NCBI GenBank assembly: GCA_050748045.1
Contig: JBOGIW010000478.1
Location: 1-7,699, forward strand
Direction: 5' to 3'
From: CAVYVZ01 sp050748045
GTDB lineage: Bacteria; Acidobacteriota; Vicinamibacteria; Vicinamibacterales; UBA2999
Length of the DNA stretch: 7,699 bases
The notes under the pieces: generated by a model
What the model saw: only the letters and a program-made list of their open reading frames with translations
The model's database searches: none
What the model was told of the DNA's origin: nothing
Made by a program: the position numbers and the translations under genes
Shown: positions 1 through 5,941 of the stretch, piece by piece
Layout: each line of letters starts with the position of its first letter
Numbering within the stretch: position 1 is the stretch's first letter

Positions 1-22
1 ACTCTCAATCACAGCACGCGTC

Positions 23-102
23 TCGCGGCTCGCGGCTCGCGGATCGCGGGTGGCGGAGTGCGGATCGCGGATCGCGGCGGAATGCGGATTGCGGATCGCG
101 GA
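23..102. repeat. Degenerate 7-bp tandem repeat (TCGCGGN)
   Basis: Heptamers of the form TCGCGGC/TCGCGGA/TGGCGGA/GTGCGGA run in one phase from 23 to 78. After a short phase break at 79-88 they resume as TTGCGGA and TCGCGGA up to 102. The tract abuts the TGA stop (103-105, minus strand) of the VWFA gene, so it lies directly 3' of that gene. It is seen directly. Its role is unknown; it could be a slippage-generated intergenic microsatellite or a 3' structural element. No gene is supported between base 1 and 102. Confidence 0.75.
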
Positions 103-1134
103 TCACGAGGCGACGTACCCGCGTCGCGCGCGCACGTTGAGGCGGCGGTCGGGTACCTCGACGCGGATCGCGTGCCAGCGGCCGTCCTTTCTCCCAGGGC
201 TCACGTACCCGAGGTAATACTGCTTGCTCAACTCGTCGGCGATGCGCGCCGTGGCGCCGGGCAGGTCGCTGAAGTCACGCACGATCTCCGTGCGGCCTCC
301 CGTATCGTCGGTGACCTGTCGCAGCGCGTTCGCATCCAGCCCGTCGCCGAGGTTGCCGCGGCCCAGTGTCCCGCCGCCACGGCCTCCGATGGGAGGCGGC
401 ACGGGAAAACCGCGGCCGCCGCGCCCGGGAATCGGGAAGGGCAGCGGCGGCGGTATCCGGGGGTAACCGCCGCCGCGGACCGTCGTCTGCAGACGGCCGT
501 CAACGCCGATCGCGTACACGAGCACCTCGCTCTGGCGGATCATCGCTTTCACGTCGCGTGGGGTCGTCGTGCTGCTCGTGTCGTTGCCGTCGGAGATGAG
601 GACGATGGCCTTCTTGCGGTTCTTCCCGGACTGCGCGATCGGCAGCGCATCGGCAATGCCATCGTACATGGCCGTGCCTCCGCCCGCATACAGGCGATCG
701 AGTGCGCGGCTCAGCAAACGGCGGTCCTTGGTCCATCCCTGCGCCAGTTCCGGGACGTTGGCAAACCGCGCGAGGAACATCTCGTCGTCGGGGCCGAGCA
801 GGCCGATGAACCGCTCGATGGCGCCACGGGCCGACGACATCTTGTCGGGCGTCATGCTGCCACTCGTGTCGAGGAGGATGCCGAGGCTCACGGGCACGCG
901 CTCGTTGCTGAAGTGCGTCACCTCGACCAGATCGCTGTCGTCGTAGACGCGGAAGTCCTCCTTCCGCAGCCCCGACACGAAGCGGCCGTCGTCGTCGGTG
1001 ACGGTTGCGGTCACGTTGACGAGCTCGACGCCGCTCCGGAAACGGAACGCGTCCTGTTCCTGTGCCGGCACAGCGGAGACCGCCAGCACGGCCAGGATGG
1101 CGGCGAGCGATGCGGGGTGGACGTTCGAGTGCAT
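103..1134 (-). CDS. Secreted VWFA-domain protein (acidobacterial VWFA-related family)
   Basis: 343 aa. Residues 1-24 form a signal peptide (hydrophobic AAILAVLAVSAV, then PAQ), so the protein is exported. A short beta region (about 30-80, with GLRKEDFRVYDD) precedes a von Willebrand A domain. The metal-binding MIDAS residues are visible as DTSGS (89-93), T154 in GGGTAMYD, and D182 in LISDGND. The N-terminal VELVNVTATVTDDDG block and the C-terminal YYLGYVSPGRKDGRWHAI and RARRGY signature match the acidobacterial VWFA-related family (TIGR03436) as I remember it. A Gly/Pro/Arg-rich insert (about 219-262) interrupts the domain before the last helix. The start ATG lies 12 nt after the stop of the upstream two-TM gene, so it is the last gene of a three-gene operon. 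The family probably mediates protein-protein or surface interactions; no ligand can be inferred. Confidence 0.9.
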   Translation of the reverse strand: MHSNVHPASLAAILAVLAVSAVPAQEQDAFRFRSGVELVNVTATVTDDDGRFVSGLRKEDFRVYDDSDLVEVTHFSNERVPVSLGILLDTSGSMTPDKMSSARGAIERFIGLLGPDDEMFLARFANVPELAQGWTKDRRLLSRALDRLYAGGGTAMYDGIADALPIAQSGKNRKKAIVLISDGNDTSSTTTPRDVKAMIRQSEVLVYAIGVDGRLQTTVRGGGYPRIPPPLPFPIPGRGGRGFPVPPPIGGRGGGTLGRGNLGDGLDANALRQVTDDTGGRTEIVRDFSDLPGATARIADELSKQYYLGYVSPGRKDGRWHAIRVEVPDRRLNVRARRGYVAS

Positions 1135-1146
1135 GGGGGTCCTGTC

Positions 1147-1824
1147 CTAAGGGGCCGCGGCCGCGAGCCGCATCGCGTCTGCGCGACGGTCCACGTGCCG
1201 CACGACGCCCGCCTCGGTGCGGAAGCTCACGCGATAGCGGCCCACGTCGGCGACGCCGGGAATCGTGACGACGAACGGCGACTCGTCGCCGGGCTCGAGC
1301 GTCGTGAAATCGAGCGCCGCCCGGCCACTCGCCACGAAGGCACCGGCGCGGTTGAACGCGAACACGACGGCGCTCACGTGCGTCATGTCGCCGCTGCCGG
1401 GCGGATTGCGCACGAGGCCCAGGACACGGAGCGTGTCCCGCTCGCGCTCGTGCCGCATCGAGACGAGCTCCAGCGGGGCCGGCTCGCGCGGCCCCGTCCC
1501 GACGCCGGCCGCGCCACGATTGCTCATCGCCACGGCGACGAGCATGACGAGCGCCATCGCCACGCCGGCCGCGAGCCTGATCATCGGCGTGCCGCGCGCG
1601 GCGGCCGAAAGCTCCGACGCGAAGAGACCGGGCACCGGCATCGTCGCGTGCGCGGCCCGTGGCGAGTGGAAAGCCGGTTCCGCGGCGTCGATGGCGCTTG
1701 AGAGCGCGGCCACGCGGGCCTCGGATCGCAGCCGCTCGTCGCGGCGAAGACGCCACGCGAACCAGCCGAAGCCGAGCGCGGCCAGCAACGAGACGATCGT
1801 AAGTCCAAGCAGCACGATGCGCAC
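1147..1824 (-). CDS. Two-TM membrane protein with FxLYD/DUF3426-like domain
   Basis: 225 aa from a GTG at 1822-1824. The start was chosen because AAGG sits 5 nt upstream and the first transmembrane helix begins right after it; the open frame extends much further upstream, but only as a shadow of the TonB-like gene. TM1 covers about residues 2-24 (LLGLTIVSLLAALGFGWFAW), followed by a charged stretch, then TM2 at about 82-101 (LAAGVAMALVMLVAVAM). The C-terminal part (about 115-212) reads like a small beta-sandwich: LRVLGLVRNPPG, a variable strand VVFAFNRAGAFVASGRA, then LEPGDESPFVV. That pattern is typical of FxLYD/DUF3426 domains. The gene begins 37 nt after the stop of the TonB-like gene and ends 12 nt before the VWFA start, so the three are probably co-transcribed. 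Function is not known; the domain assignment is by pattern only. Confidence 0.75.
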   Translation of the reverse strand: MRIVLLGLTIVSLLAALGFGWFAWRLRRDERLRSEARVAALSSAIDAAEPAFHSPRAAHATMPVPGLFASELSAAARGTPMIRLAAGVAMALVMLVAVAMSNRGAAGVGTGPREPAPLELVSMRHERERDTLRVLGLVRNPPGSGDMTHVSAVVFAFNRAGAFVASGRAALDFTTLEPGDESPFVVTIPGVADVGRYRVSFRTEAGVVRHVDRRADAMRLAAAAP

Positions 1825-1861
1825 CTCAACCTTACCGCGCGGTGGCGGCCGTCGCGTTCCG

Positions 1862-2962
1862 TCACCGCAGGGTGAATTCGACGGCAACCTCGACGAGCAC
1901 GTCAACCGGCACGCCTTTCCGGCGCGCCGGATCGAAGCGCCACTGCCGCACCGCTTGCACGGCCCGCTCGTCGAGGCCGGCGCCAAGCCTCTGCAGCATC
2001 CGCACGTCGCCGACGCTCCCGTCGGCGCGGACGATGATCTCCAGCAGCACGTCGCCCGAGAGACCGCGGCGCCTCGCCTCATCCGTGTATGTCGCCTTGA
2101 CCTCGTGCAGCAGGCGGGGCGGCTCGATGCCGCTGCCGGGACGATACGGTCCGCCGCCCGTGCCGCCGCCCGACCCGTCGCCGATGCCGGAACCGATCCC
2201 CTCACCGTTGCCGGTGCCGTGACCCGAGCCGGCACCGCCACCTGTGCCTGGCCCCTGGCTATCCGCATTGCCTGCGCCCTGCTCGATCACGCCTTCGCGG
2301 TTGCGTGCGTCGGACGCCGACGACACGACGGGCGCGACCAGCACGTTGGACGGCAGCGGCTCCGGCTCGCGCGGCGCCGGCTTGGGCACGACGGTTGGCG
2401 CCGCCGCCGGCGTGGGTCGCTTCGGGGGCACGCTGTCGCGCCTGGTCGTGGTTACCGCGGGACGCAGCGTCACGGCCGGCACGGTGGCGCGCGGCGTACG
2501 GCTCCCAGCCTTGCGTTCCACCTTCGGCGCAGGAAGCGGATTCCGGAGCCCGCCGCCCCCGCCGCCCCCGCCCGGACCAGGCGAAACGACGAAGACCAGC
2601 CTCGCCGGCTCGTGGGTGCGCACTTCCGTGACCGCGCTCTTCACGTCCAGAGTCGAGAGGAGCAGGGCGACCGCGAAGAGCGACGCGTGCATCAGCGCGG
2701 AGACGATGGCCGGAGCGGCAGAGCGACGAGATTGGCCCCCGGGTGTGGAGAAGATTGCCGCGGGCTCGAGGCTCACCTCCGGAGGCTCGCGCCGCAACTG
2801 CCGTCCGATCCGTAGAGCCTCACCGGCGGAGATGAACCGGGTGCCCGGAATTGGCCGAAACTGTCCGGAGTCGATGAGCCCCTCGAGACGCTCGCGGGAC
2901 GCGCCCGTGGCGCGGGTCAGCTCATTGACCGTAAAGACTTCCGGGAGTTGAAGTTCGGCCAT
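1862..2962 (-). CDS. TonB-like energy transducer with N-terminal HTH domain
   Basis: 366 aa. Residues about 8-56 resemble a MerR/excisionase-type helix-turn-helix (FTVNELTRATGASRERLEGLI, then a basic PGTRFISAGEALRIGRQL). A single TM helix follows at about 83-105, preceded by QSRR, which favours the N-terminus in the cytoplasm. Next come an eight-glycine run (131-138), a Pro-rich periplasmic spacer (about 140-215), a Gly-rich GxG segment (about 228-272) and a TonB C-terminal domain (about 278-366) with the RGLSGDVLLEIIV, DERAVQAVRQWRFDPA and VEFTLR motifs. TonB C-domains couple inner-membrane energy to outer-membrane receptors; no ExbB/ExbD or receptor gene lies in the window. The HTH fusion is unusual and may sense or anchor rather than transport. 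It is the first gene of the minus-strand operon with the FxLYD-like and VWFA genes. No convincing Shine-Dalgarno precedes the ATG. Confidence 0.87.
   Translation of the reverse strand: MAELQLPEVFTVNELTRATGASRERLEGLIDSGQFRPIPGTRFISAGEALRIGRQLRREPPEVSLEPAAIFSTPGGQSRRSAAPAIVSALMHASLFAVALLLSTLDVKSAVTEVRTHEPARLVFVVSPGPGGGGGGGGLRNPLPAPKVERKAGSRTPRATVPAVTLRPAVTTTRRDSVPPKRPTPAAAPTVVPKPAPREPEPLPSNVLVAPVVSSASDARNREGVIEQGAGNADSQGPGTGGGAGSGHGTGNGEGIGSGIGDGSGGGTGGGPYRPGSGIEPPRLLHEVKATYTDEARRRGLSGDVLLEIIVRADGSVGDVRMLQRLGAGLDERAVQAVRQWRFDPARRKGVPVDVLVEVAVEFTLR
2147..2281 (-). repeat. Gly-rich low-complexity tract inside TonB-like gene
   Basis: This part encodes residues 228-272 of the TonB-like protein, a run of GTG, GSG and GNG-type tripeptides with little else. 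It forms a flexible linker between the Pro-rich spacer and the TonB C-terminal domain. The DNA is a degenerate series of GC-rich codons and is likely to be length-variable. Confidence 0.7.
2549..2575. repeat. 9-bp tandem CCCGCCGCC repeat encoding poly-glycine
   Basis: Two perfect copies of CCCGCCGCC (2549-2557, 2558-2566) and a third imperfect copy (2567-2575) encode the core of the eight-glycine run in the TonB-like protein on the minus strand. The unit is a multiple of three, so copy-number change would keep the frame and only alter linker length. Confidence 0.7.
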
Positions 2963-3094
2963 GTGCGGCAGGCCGTCAAAGTCAAAACGCTTGCCAGTGT
3001 GTTTTGAGCGGAATCCGGCCCGATCTCGCCAGTTCGTGTAAGCCTGGCCTCACCGCCGGACACTTCATGTCCTGTCCAGAGCTCCGTTCAGTTG

Positions 3095-3159
3095 GACTCC
3101 GAGTCAGGACTCGGAATCGACACTCGGAGTCGAGGCTCGAACTCAGGACTCGAAGTCGA
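3095..3159. repeat. Five tandem 13-bp palindromic repeats
   Basis: Five consecutive 13-bp units lie at 3095-3107, 3108-3120, 3121-3133, 3134-3146 and 3147-3159. The consensus is about (G/C)ACTCGGAGTCGA, and each unit is itself near-palindromic around GACTC-GAGTC. The unit length is not a multiple of three and the tract ends 63 bp before the SDR start, so it is not coding. It could be an array of operator half-sites, a structured leader or a minisatellite. The repeat is seen directly; any role is inference. Confidence 0.85.
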
Positions 3160-3209
3160 CCTTGGAGCGGTGGTTCCGAGGCAGGAACGCTGAACAGCGC
3201 AGCTCAGCC

Positions 3210-3215
3210 TAGAAT
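3210..3215 (+). promoter_or_regulatory. -10-like hexamer TAGAAT before SDR gene
   Basis: TAGAAT matches the -10 consensus at 5 of 6 positions and ends 7 nt before the ATG at 3223. A GAGG at 3217-3220 is too close to the ATG to be a normal Shine-Dalgarno. The spacing fits a leaderless or near-leaderless transcript. No good -35 is seen. Confidence 0.35.
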
Positions 3216-3222
3216 CGAGGCC

Positions 3223-3990
3223 ATGAATTTCAGCGAGAAAGTTGTCATCGTCACGGGCGCGTCGAGCGGCATTGGCCGAGCGACCGCACTGGCGTTCGGC
3301 CGAGAGGGGGCGTCGGTCGTGGCCGTCGCACGCGATCGGTCGGCGCTCACGGCCGTCGTCGACAGTATCTCGGCAGAGGGGGGCGCCGGTCTCGTGTGTG
3401 CCCACGACGTCACGGCGCCCGGAGCGGCCGACGCCGTCGTGGGCAACGCCCTCGAGCGGTTCGGCCGCTTCGACGTGCTCGTCAACGCGGCGGGGATCAT
3501 CGCGATGGGGCCCGTCGAAGCGACCGACGACTCGCTGTGGGACCGGGTGATGGAGCTGAACGTCACGGCGCCTTTCCGGTTGATGCGGGCCGCGATTCCC
3601 GCGCTCAAAGAACGCCGTGGCGCCATCGTCAACGTGTCGAGCGTGAACGGCCGTCGCGTGTTCCCCGGCCTGACGGCGTACAACGTGAGCAAAGCGGCGG
3701 TCGATCAGCTCACGCGGTGCGCGGCGATCGAGCTGGCCGCGGCGGGTGTGCGCGTGAACGCGGTGAACCCCGGCGTGACGGTGACCGATCTTCACCGGCG
3801 CGGAGGGATGGGCGAGGAGCAGTACAGCGCGTTCCTCACCCGCTCGAAGGAGACGCATCCGCTCGGCCGCCCGGGACAGCCGGACGAAGTCGCGGATCTC
3901 ATCGTGTTCCTCGCCTCCGAGCGCGCGTCGTTCATCACGGGCGAGACGATCGCCGTGGATGGGGGCCGCCACCTGACGTGCGCGAGGTAG
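3223..3990 (+). CDS. Classical short-chain dehydrogenase/reductase (SDR)
   Basis: 255 aa, the usual length of a classical SDR, predicted to be a cytoplasmic NAD(P)(H)-dependent oxidoreductase. The start is ATG 3223, because the Rossmann fold begins at once. The cofactor motif TGASSGIG is at residues 11-18, NAAG at 88-91, and the catalytic tetrad is N113, S140, Y153 and K157 (YNVSK). The tail carries the usual GRPGQPDEVADLIVFLAS, ITGE and VDGGRH elements. It resembles FabG-like 3-oxoacyl reductases, but the TDLHRRGGM and DGGRHLTCAR features recall a subgroup of FabG-like SDRs of uncertain substrate, so no symbol is given. It stands alone: it is divergent from the TonB-like operon and convergent with the three-gene cassette. 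All catalytic residues are present, so it should be active; the substrate cannot be read from sequence. Confidence 0.93.
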   Translation: MNFSEKVVIVTGASSGIGRATALAFGREGASVVAVARDRSALTAVVDSISAEGGAGLVCAHDVTAPGAADAVVGNALERFGRFDVLVNAAGIIAMGPVEATDDSLWDRVMELNVTAPFRLMRAAIPALKERRGAIVNVSSVNGRRVFPGLTAYNVSKAAVDQLTRCAAIELAAAGVRVNAVNPGVTVTDLHRRGGMGEEQYSAFLTRSKETHPLGRPGQPDEVADLIVFLASERASFITGETIAVDGGRHLTCAR

Positions 3991-4085
3991 GGAACCCCGA
4001 CTATGCAAAACGGCTCGAGCGGGGCCGGTTCTCACTCCTGGGGGATCTGCTTGTCGACAGGTCGGGACACAATGGGCCGTTGAAC

Positions 4086-4622
4086 CTAAGCTTGTGAGCG
4101 GATATGCCGCACCGCGACCGCCGCAAGTTCCATGCAGAGTCGCTTTCGGGCGTTCCCATCGTCTGGCCACCCAACTATCAGTGCGTGACGCTCCGGCGGC
4201 TCGTCTGGAATGACGTCGAGCGGATTGTTGCCGTCAAGGGGGACGTTGCGTACCTGCACTCGATTGAAATCCGCCCGACCATGAACAGTGCGGTGACTCG
4301 GCCTGCCGGCGAGCGCGTCTCCAAGTGTCCATGCAACCGCTTCATCGAGTTCCTCGATCCGTGCGATCGAGAGTCCCTTGTCCGCTGGCTTTGGTCTGAA
4401 CGCTCGCCAAAAGCGAGACGGAGCGAGGTGTTCGTCGTCGGTGATATAACGCGTCAGGCGTTCGAGATTGGTTATCGGCGCAGCGACGGAAAGTGGCAGC
4501 TCGGCGCTTGGTCCAGGTGCTACTTGAGGAGGATCAGGAGTCCGTGTGGTTGCTGGGGTAGAGTCTGGAAAAAAGATGCGCCAAAATCTCCGGAAGACTC
4601 CCAGCAAGCAGCGCCCTCCCAT
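4086..4622 (-). CDS. Hypothetical protein, third gene of TIGR04255 cassette
   Basis: 178 aa from the ATG at 4622, or 173 aa from a TTG at 4605-4607. The TTG has GGGAGGG 6 nt upstream, whereas the ATG has no Shine-Dalgarno, so TTG is a serious alternative. The N-terminus is short, basic and aromatic (GVFRRFWRIFFPDSTP), followed by a Pro-rich linker (about 22-45). The conserved-looking core is about 52-172: ERLTRYITDDEHL (54-66), LSIARIEELDEAVAWTLG (84-101), HGRADFN (114-120) and PPERHALIVGWPDD (142-155), with a final helix. I recognise no named family with certainty. It overlaps the preceding gene by 89 bp (74 bp if TTG) and is the last gene of the cassette. A 185-codon plus-strand frame overlaps it (4104-4661), but the minus frame fits the operon and has a protein-like composition. 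No catalytic motif can be claimed. Confidence 0.7.
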   Translation of the reverse strand: MGGRCLLGVFRRFWRIFFPDSTPATTRTPDPPQVAPGPSAELPLSVAAPITNLERLTRYITDDEHLAPSRFWRAFRPKPADKGLSIARIEELDEAVAWTLGDALAGRPSHRTVHGRADFNRVQVRNVPLDGNNPLDVIPDEPPERHALIVGWPDDGNARKRLCMELAAVAVRHIRSQA

Positions 4623-5025
4623 GAACAGGTTCGTGTCCGATCAGCGCAGCGAAGCCAATGAACGGCGTTTCATCGATCGTCAGACTCAGCACTTCTCGGC
4701 GCCCTGTGCCCCAATCCAAGCCGATTTCGTGTTCTGACTCCACGACGATATCCGGCAGCGGGATCTCGCGAGGCAGCGTACGCAGTAGATCGAACATTCG
4801 GCCGAACGGTTCCACGTCGACGAGTACGCCTTCTCTATCAAAGCCCTTTTTGAGCGCCGCGCTGACGCGGGTGAGGAGCGTAGCGACGTCGTCTTCTGGC
4901 GTCGCCGATCGAGGGTTCAGGGCGTCCTCAATCGAGTCGCGGAGTTCCTCCGCGGCCGGGCTCAAAGCCGTGTCCTGAGAGGGCGAATGGATCCCGCTGG
5001 GGCACGGGGCGATGGCTACGCTCAT
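4534..5025 (-). CDS. Hypothetical protein, second gene of TIGR04255 cassette
   Basis: 163 aa, no signal peptide or TM segment, so probably cytoplasmic. The N-terminal 40 residues are variable and likely disordered. A helical part follows (about 44-85), then a beta-rich C-terminal domain (about 88-157) with LPDIVVESEHEIGLDW (90-105), LSLTIDETPFIGFAALIG (113-130) and a closing helix LPEILAHLFSRLYPS. That pattern, an acidic 'D/E-G-I-x-L-x-W' strand followed by 'S-I ... Y/F-A', is one I associate with uncharacterised small proteins, but no named family is certain. The ATG shares ATGA with the TGA stop of the TIGR04255 gene and has no close Shine-Dalgarno, which points to translational coupling. 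Its 3' end overlaps the third gene. Function is unknown; a structural or regulatory partner of its neighbours is the reasonable guess. Confidence 0.78.
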   Translation of the reverse strand: MSVAIAPCPSGIHSPSQDTALSPAAEELRDSIEDALNPRSATPEDDVATLLTRVSAALKKGFDREGVLVDVEPFGRMFDLLRTLPREIPLPDIVVESEHEIGLDWGTGRREVLSLTIDETPFIGFAALIGHEPVHGRALLAGSLPEILAHLFSRLYPSNHTDS

Positions 5026-5777
5026 AAGTAGAGCTTAACAGCTTCCTCGGTCAAGAGGGAGAAGAACGTCTGATTCTTAAGGACTCTGAGTTTTTCCAAA
5101 TAAGGGTGGATCCCGATGCCAGTAGGCTCAATCCCCTTGTCCAACGGGTAGAAGACGTCCAAATCGATAACCACAGCTCCAGGCGGGTCGGGCCTGACGT
5201 TGAGTTTCTGCGTGACGATTGCCTGAGCGCCAGTACCATCCTGCGCGACGATGCGGCTCAGAAAACTGCTCACGAGTTGCGGCGCGCCTACTGGAAGATC
5301 GGGTGGCACGACGAGGAATCGCGTGAACTGATCTCCCTGCCGAAACGGAAGATCCAGCCGATTGAGATATCGCATCGCGATGCGTACCACGCTCGTCGGT
5401 CTGACGACCTCTGCGTAACGAGACCACAGGCTGAGAGCTTCGCGGATCAGTGCCTCTCCTCCCAAGTAGTACCCGAGGCCGAGATTGTTGAATGTAAATC
5501 CGTCTCGCCGGAATTGCACGATTCGATGCCCATTTTCCGCCTCCAGGCGCAACCCGTGAACCCCCAGGTCCAGCGACGTCGGCGGCAGCAGTTTGCCAGC
5601 TTCAAAGCGAAACTCGCCTTTCATCTGGCGCTGCTCTTTGGCCTTTGGAAAGGTGTCGCGGAGCTCGTCCTGTAAAGGCGTCAGTTGTGCGGCTGTAATT
5701 GTTGTGTCGGCGGCTATCCGAATGTCGACGAGGGCTTCGGTGATCGGTGGATGTGCGAGTTCGCGCGGCTCGGCCAT
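5022..5777 (-). CDS. TIGR04255 family protein
   Basis: 251 aa, close to the family's usual size. Features that match the 'sporadically distributed' TIGR04255 family as I know it are the N-terminal HPPITEALVDIRI (9-21), the strand pair QFRRDGFTFNNLGLGYY (88-104), the RYLNRLDLP motif (136-144), the IDLDVFYP strand (204-211) and the C-terminal LKNQTFFSLLTEEAVKLY (233-250). There is no signal peptide or TM segment, so it is probably cytoplasmic. The biochemical role of the family is not established; its patchy distribution suggests horizontal transfer. It is the first gene of the three-gene cassette and its stop overlaps the next start by 4 bp. No Shine-Dalgarno lies upstream of the ATG; a TAGAAT hexamer is 12 nt away. 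GC looks lower than in flanking genes: one 60-base stretch (5041-5100) is 45% G+C. Confidence 0.85.
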   Translation of the reverse strand: MAEPRELAHPPITEALVDIRIAADTTITAAQLTPLQDELRDTFPKAKEQRQMKGEFRFEAGKLLPPTSLDLGVHGLRLEAENGHRIVQFRRDGFTFNNLGLGYYLGGEALIREALSLWSRYAEVVRPTSVVRIAMRYLNRLDLPFRQGDQFTRFLVVPPDLPVGAPQLVSSFLSRIVAQDGTGAQAIVTQKLNVRPDPPGAVVIDLDVFYPLDKGIEPTGIGIHPYLEKLRVLKNQTFFSLLTEEAVKLYL

Positions 5778-5789
5778 GGCGATGATGTG

Positions 5790-5795
5790 ATTCTA
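5790..5795 (-). promoter_or_regulatory. -10-like hexamer TAGAAT before TIGR04255 gene
   Basis: On the minus strand TAGAAT ends 12 nt before the ATG at 5777. The predicted transcription start would leave a leader of about 6 nt, consistent with the absence of a Shine-Dalgarno. No clear -35 is found at 16-18 bp spacing. This is the only promoter-like word found upstream of the cassette. Confidence 0.35.
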
Positions 5796-5881
5796 GCTGG
5801 AACATCGCTCGTTTCGCAGTCTGCTCGAGTGGCTGACGACCAAAAGCGAAGCGAACTGCGAGGATTTGCCGGCAACCCTGC

Positions 5882-5925
5882 GACCGCCTCCCGCCAATGA
5901 CGCGGCCATTGGCGGGGAGCGGGTC
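5882..5925 (-). terminator. Strong hairpin 3' of methyltransferase gene
   Basis: CCCGCCAATG and CATTGGCGGGG pair across a 7-nt loop (acgcggc, 5900-5906). The stem can be extended imperfectly out to GACC (5882-5885) and GGTC (5922-5925). The hairpin begins 16 nt after the minus-strand stop of the methyltransferase-like gene and lies upstream of the cassette's promoter, which is where a terminator separating the two would sit. There is no U-tract after it in either direction, so it may act with Rho or only as a 3' stabiliser. Confidence 0.55.
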
Positions 5926-5941
5926 GGCCACGGAGGTTGAA

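Larger units (their letters stand above)
2963..3222. other. Divergent intergenic region between TonB-like and SDR genes
   Basis: This region separates the minus-strand TonB-like gene from the plus-strand SDR gene. It contains an inverted repeat GGACA-cttca-TGTCC (3058-3072) with a second TGTCC just after it (3073-3077), and then the 13-bp tandem repeat at 3095-3159. The SDR reading frame is open back to 3004, but that part has no protein-like character. TTGACT/TTGACG-like words lie upstream of the TonB-like start, but no -10 box goes with them, so no minus-strand promoter is called. Confidence 0.6.

Noticed and set aside
58..1701. 547-codon plus-strand open frame
   Set aside because: It is antisense to the VWFA and two-TM genes, has Arg/Ala/His-rich composition and no motifs; long shadow frames are expected in high-GC DNA.
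500..1756. 418-codon minus-strand open frame
   Set aside because: Different frame over the same DNA as the VWFA and FxLYD-like genes; Arg-rich with no fold-like pattern, while the two overlapped frames have clear signal peptide, MIDAS and TM features.
1265..2815. 516-codon plus-strand open frame
   Set aside because: Antisense to the TonB-like and two-TM genes; Ala/Arg/Ser-rich composition with no recognisable domain.
3004..3222. N-terminal extension of the SDR gene
   Set aside because: The extension would translate the 13-bp repeats and gives no domain; the Rossmann motif starts right after ATG 3223.
3991..4085. Possible terminator between the convergent SDR and cassette genes
   Set aside because: Only weak or far-apart complements are seen (CGGC/GCCG at 4011-4027; AACGGC with GCCGTT 62 bp away); no stable hairpin with a U-tract.
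4104..4661. 185-codon plus-strand frame opposite the third cassette gene
   Set aside because: It looks less odd than most shadows, but it has no Shine-Dalgarno and no neighbour on its strand, and the minus frame fits the overlapping operon. It is not fully excluded.
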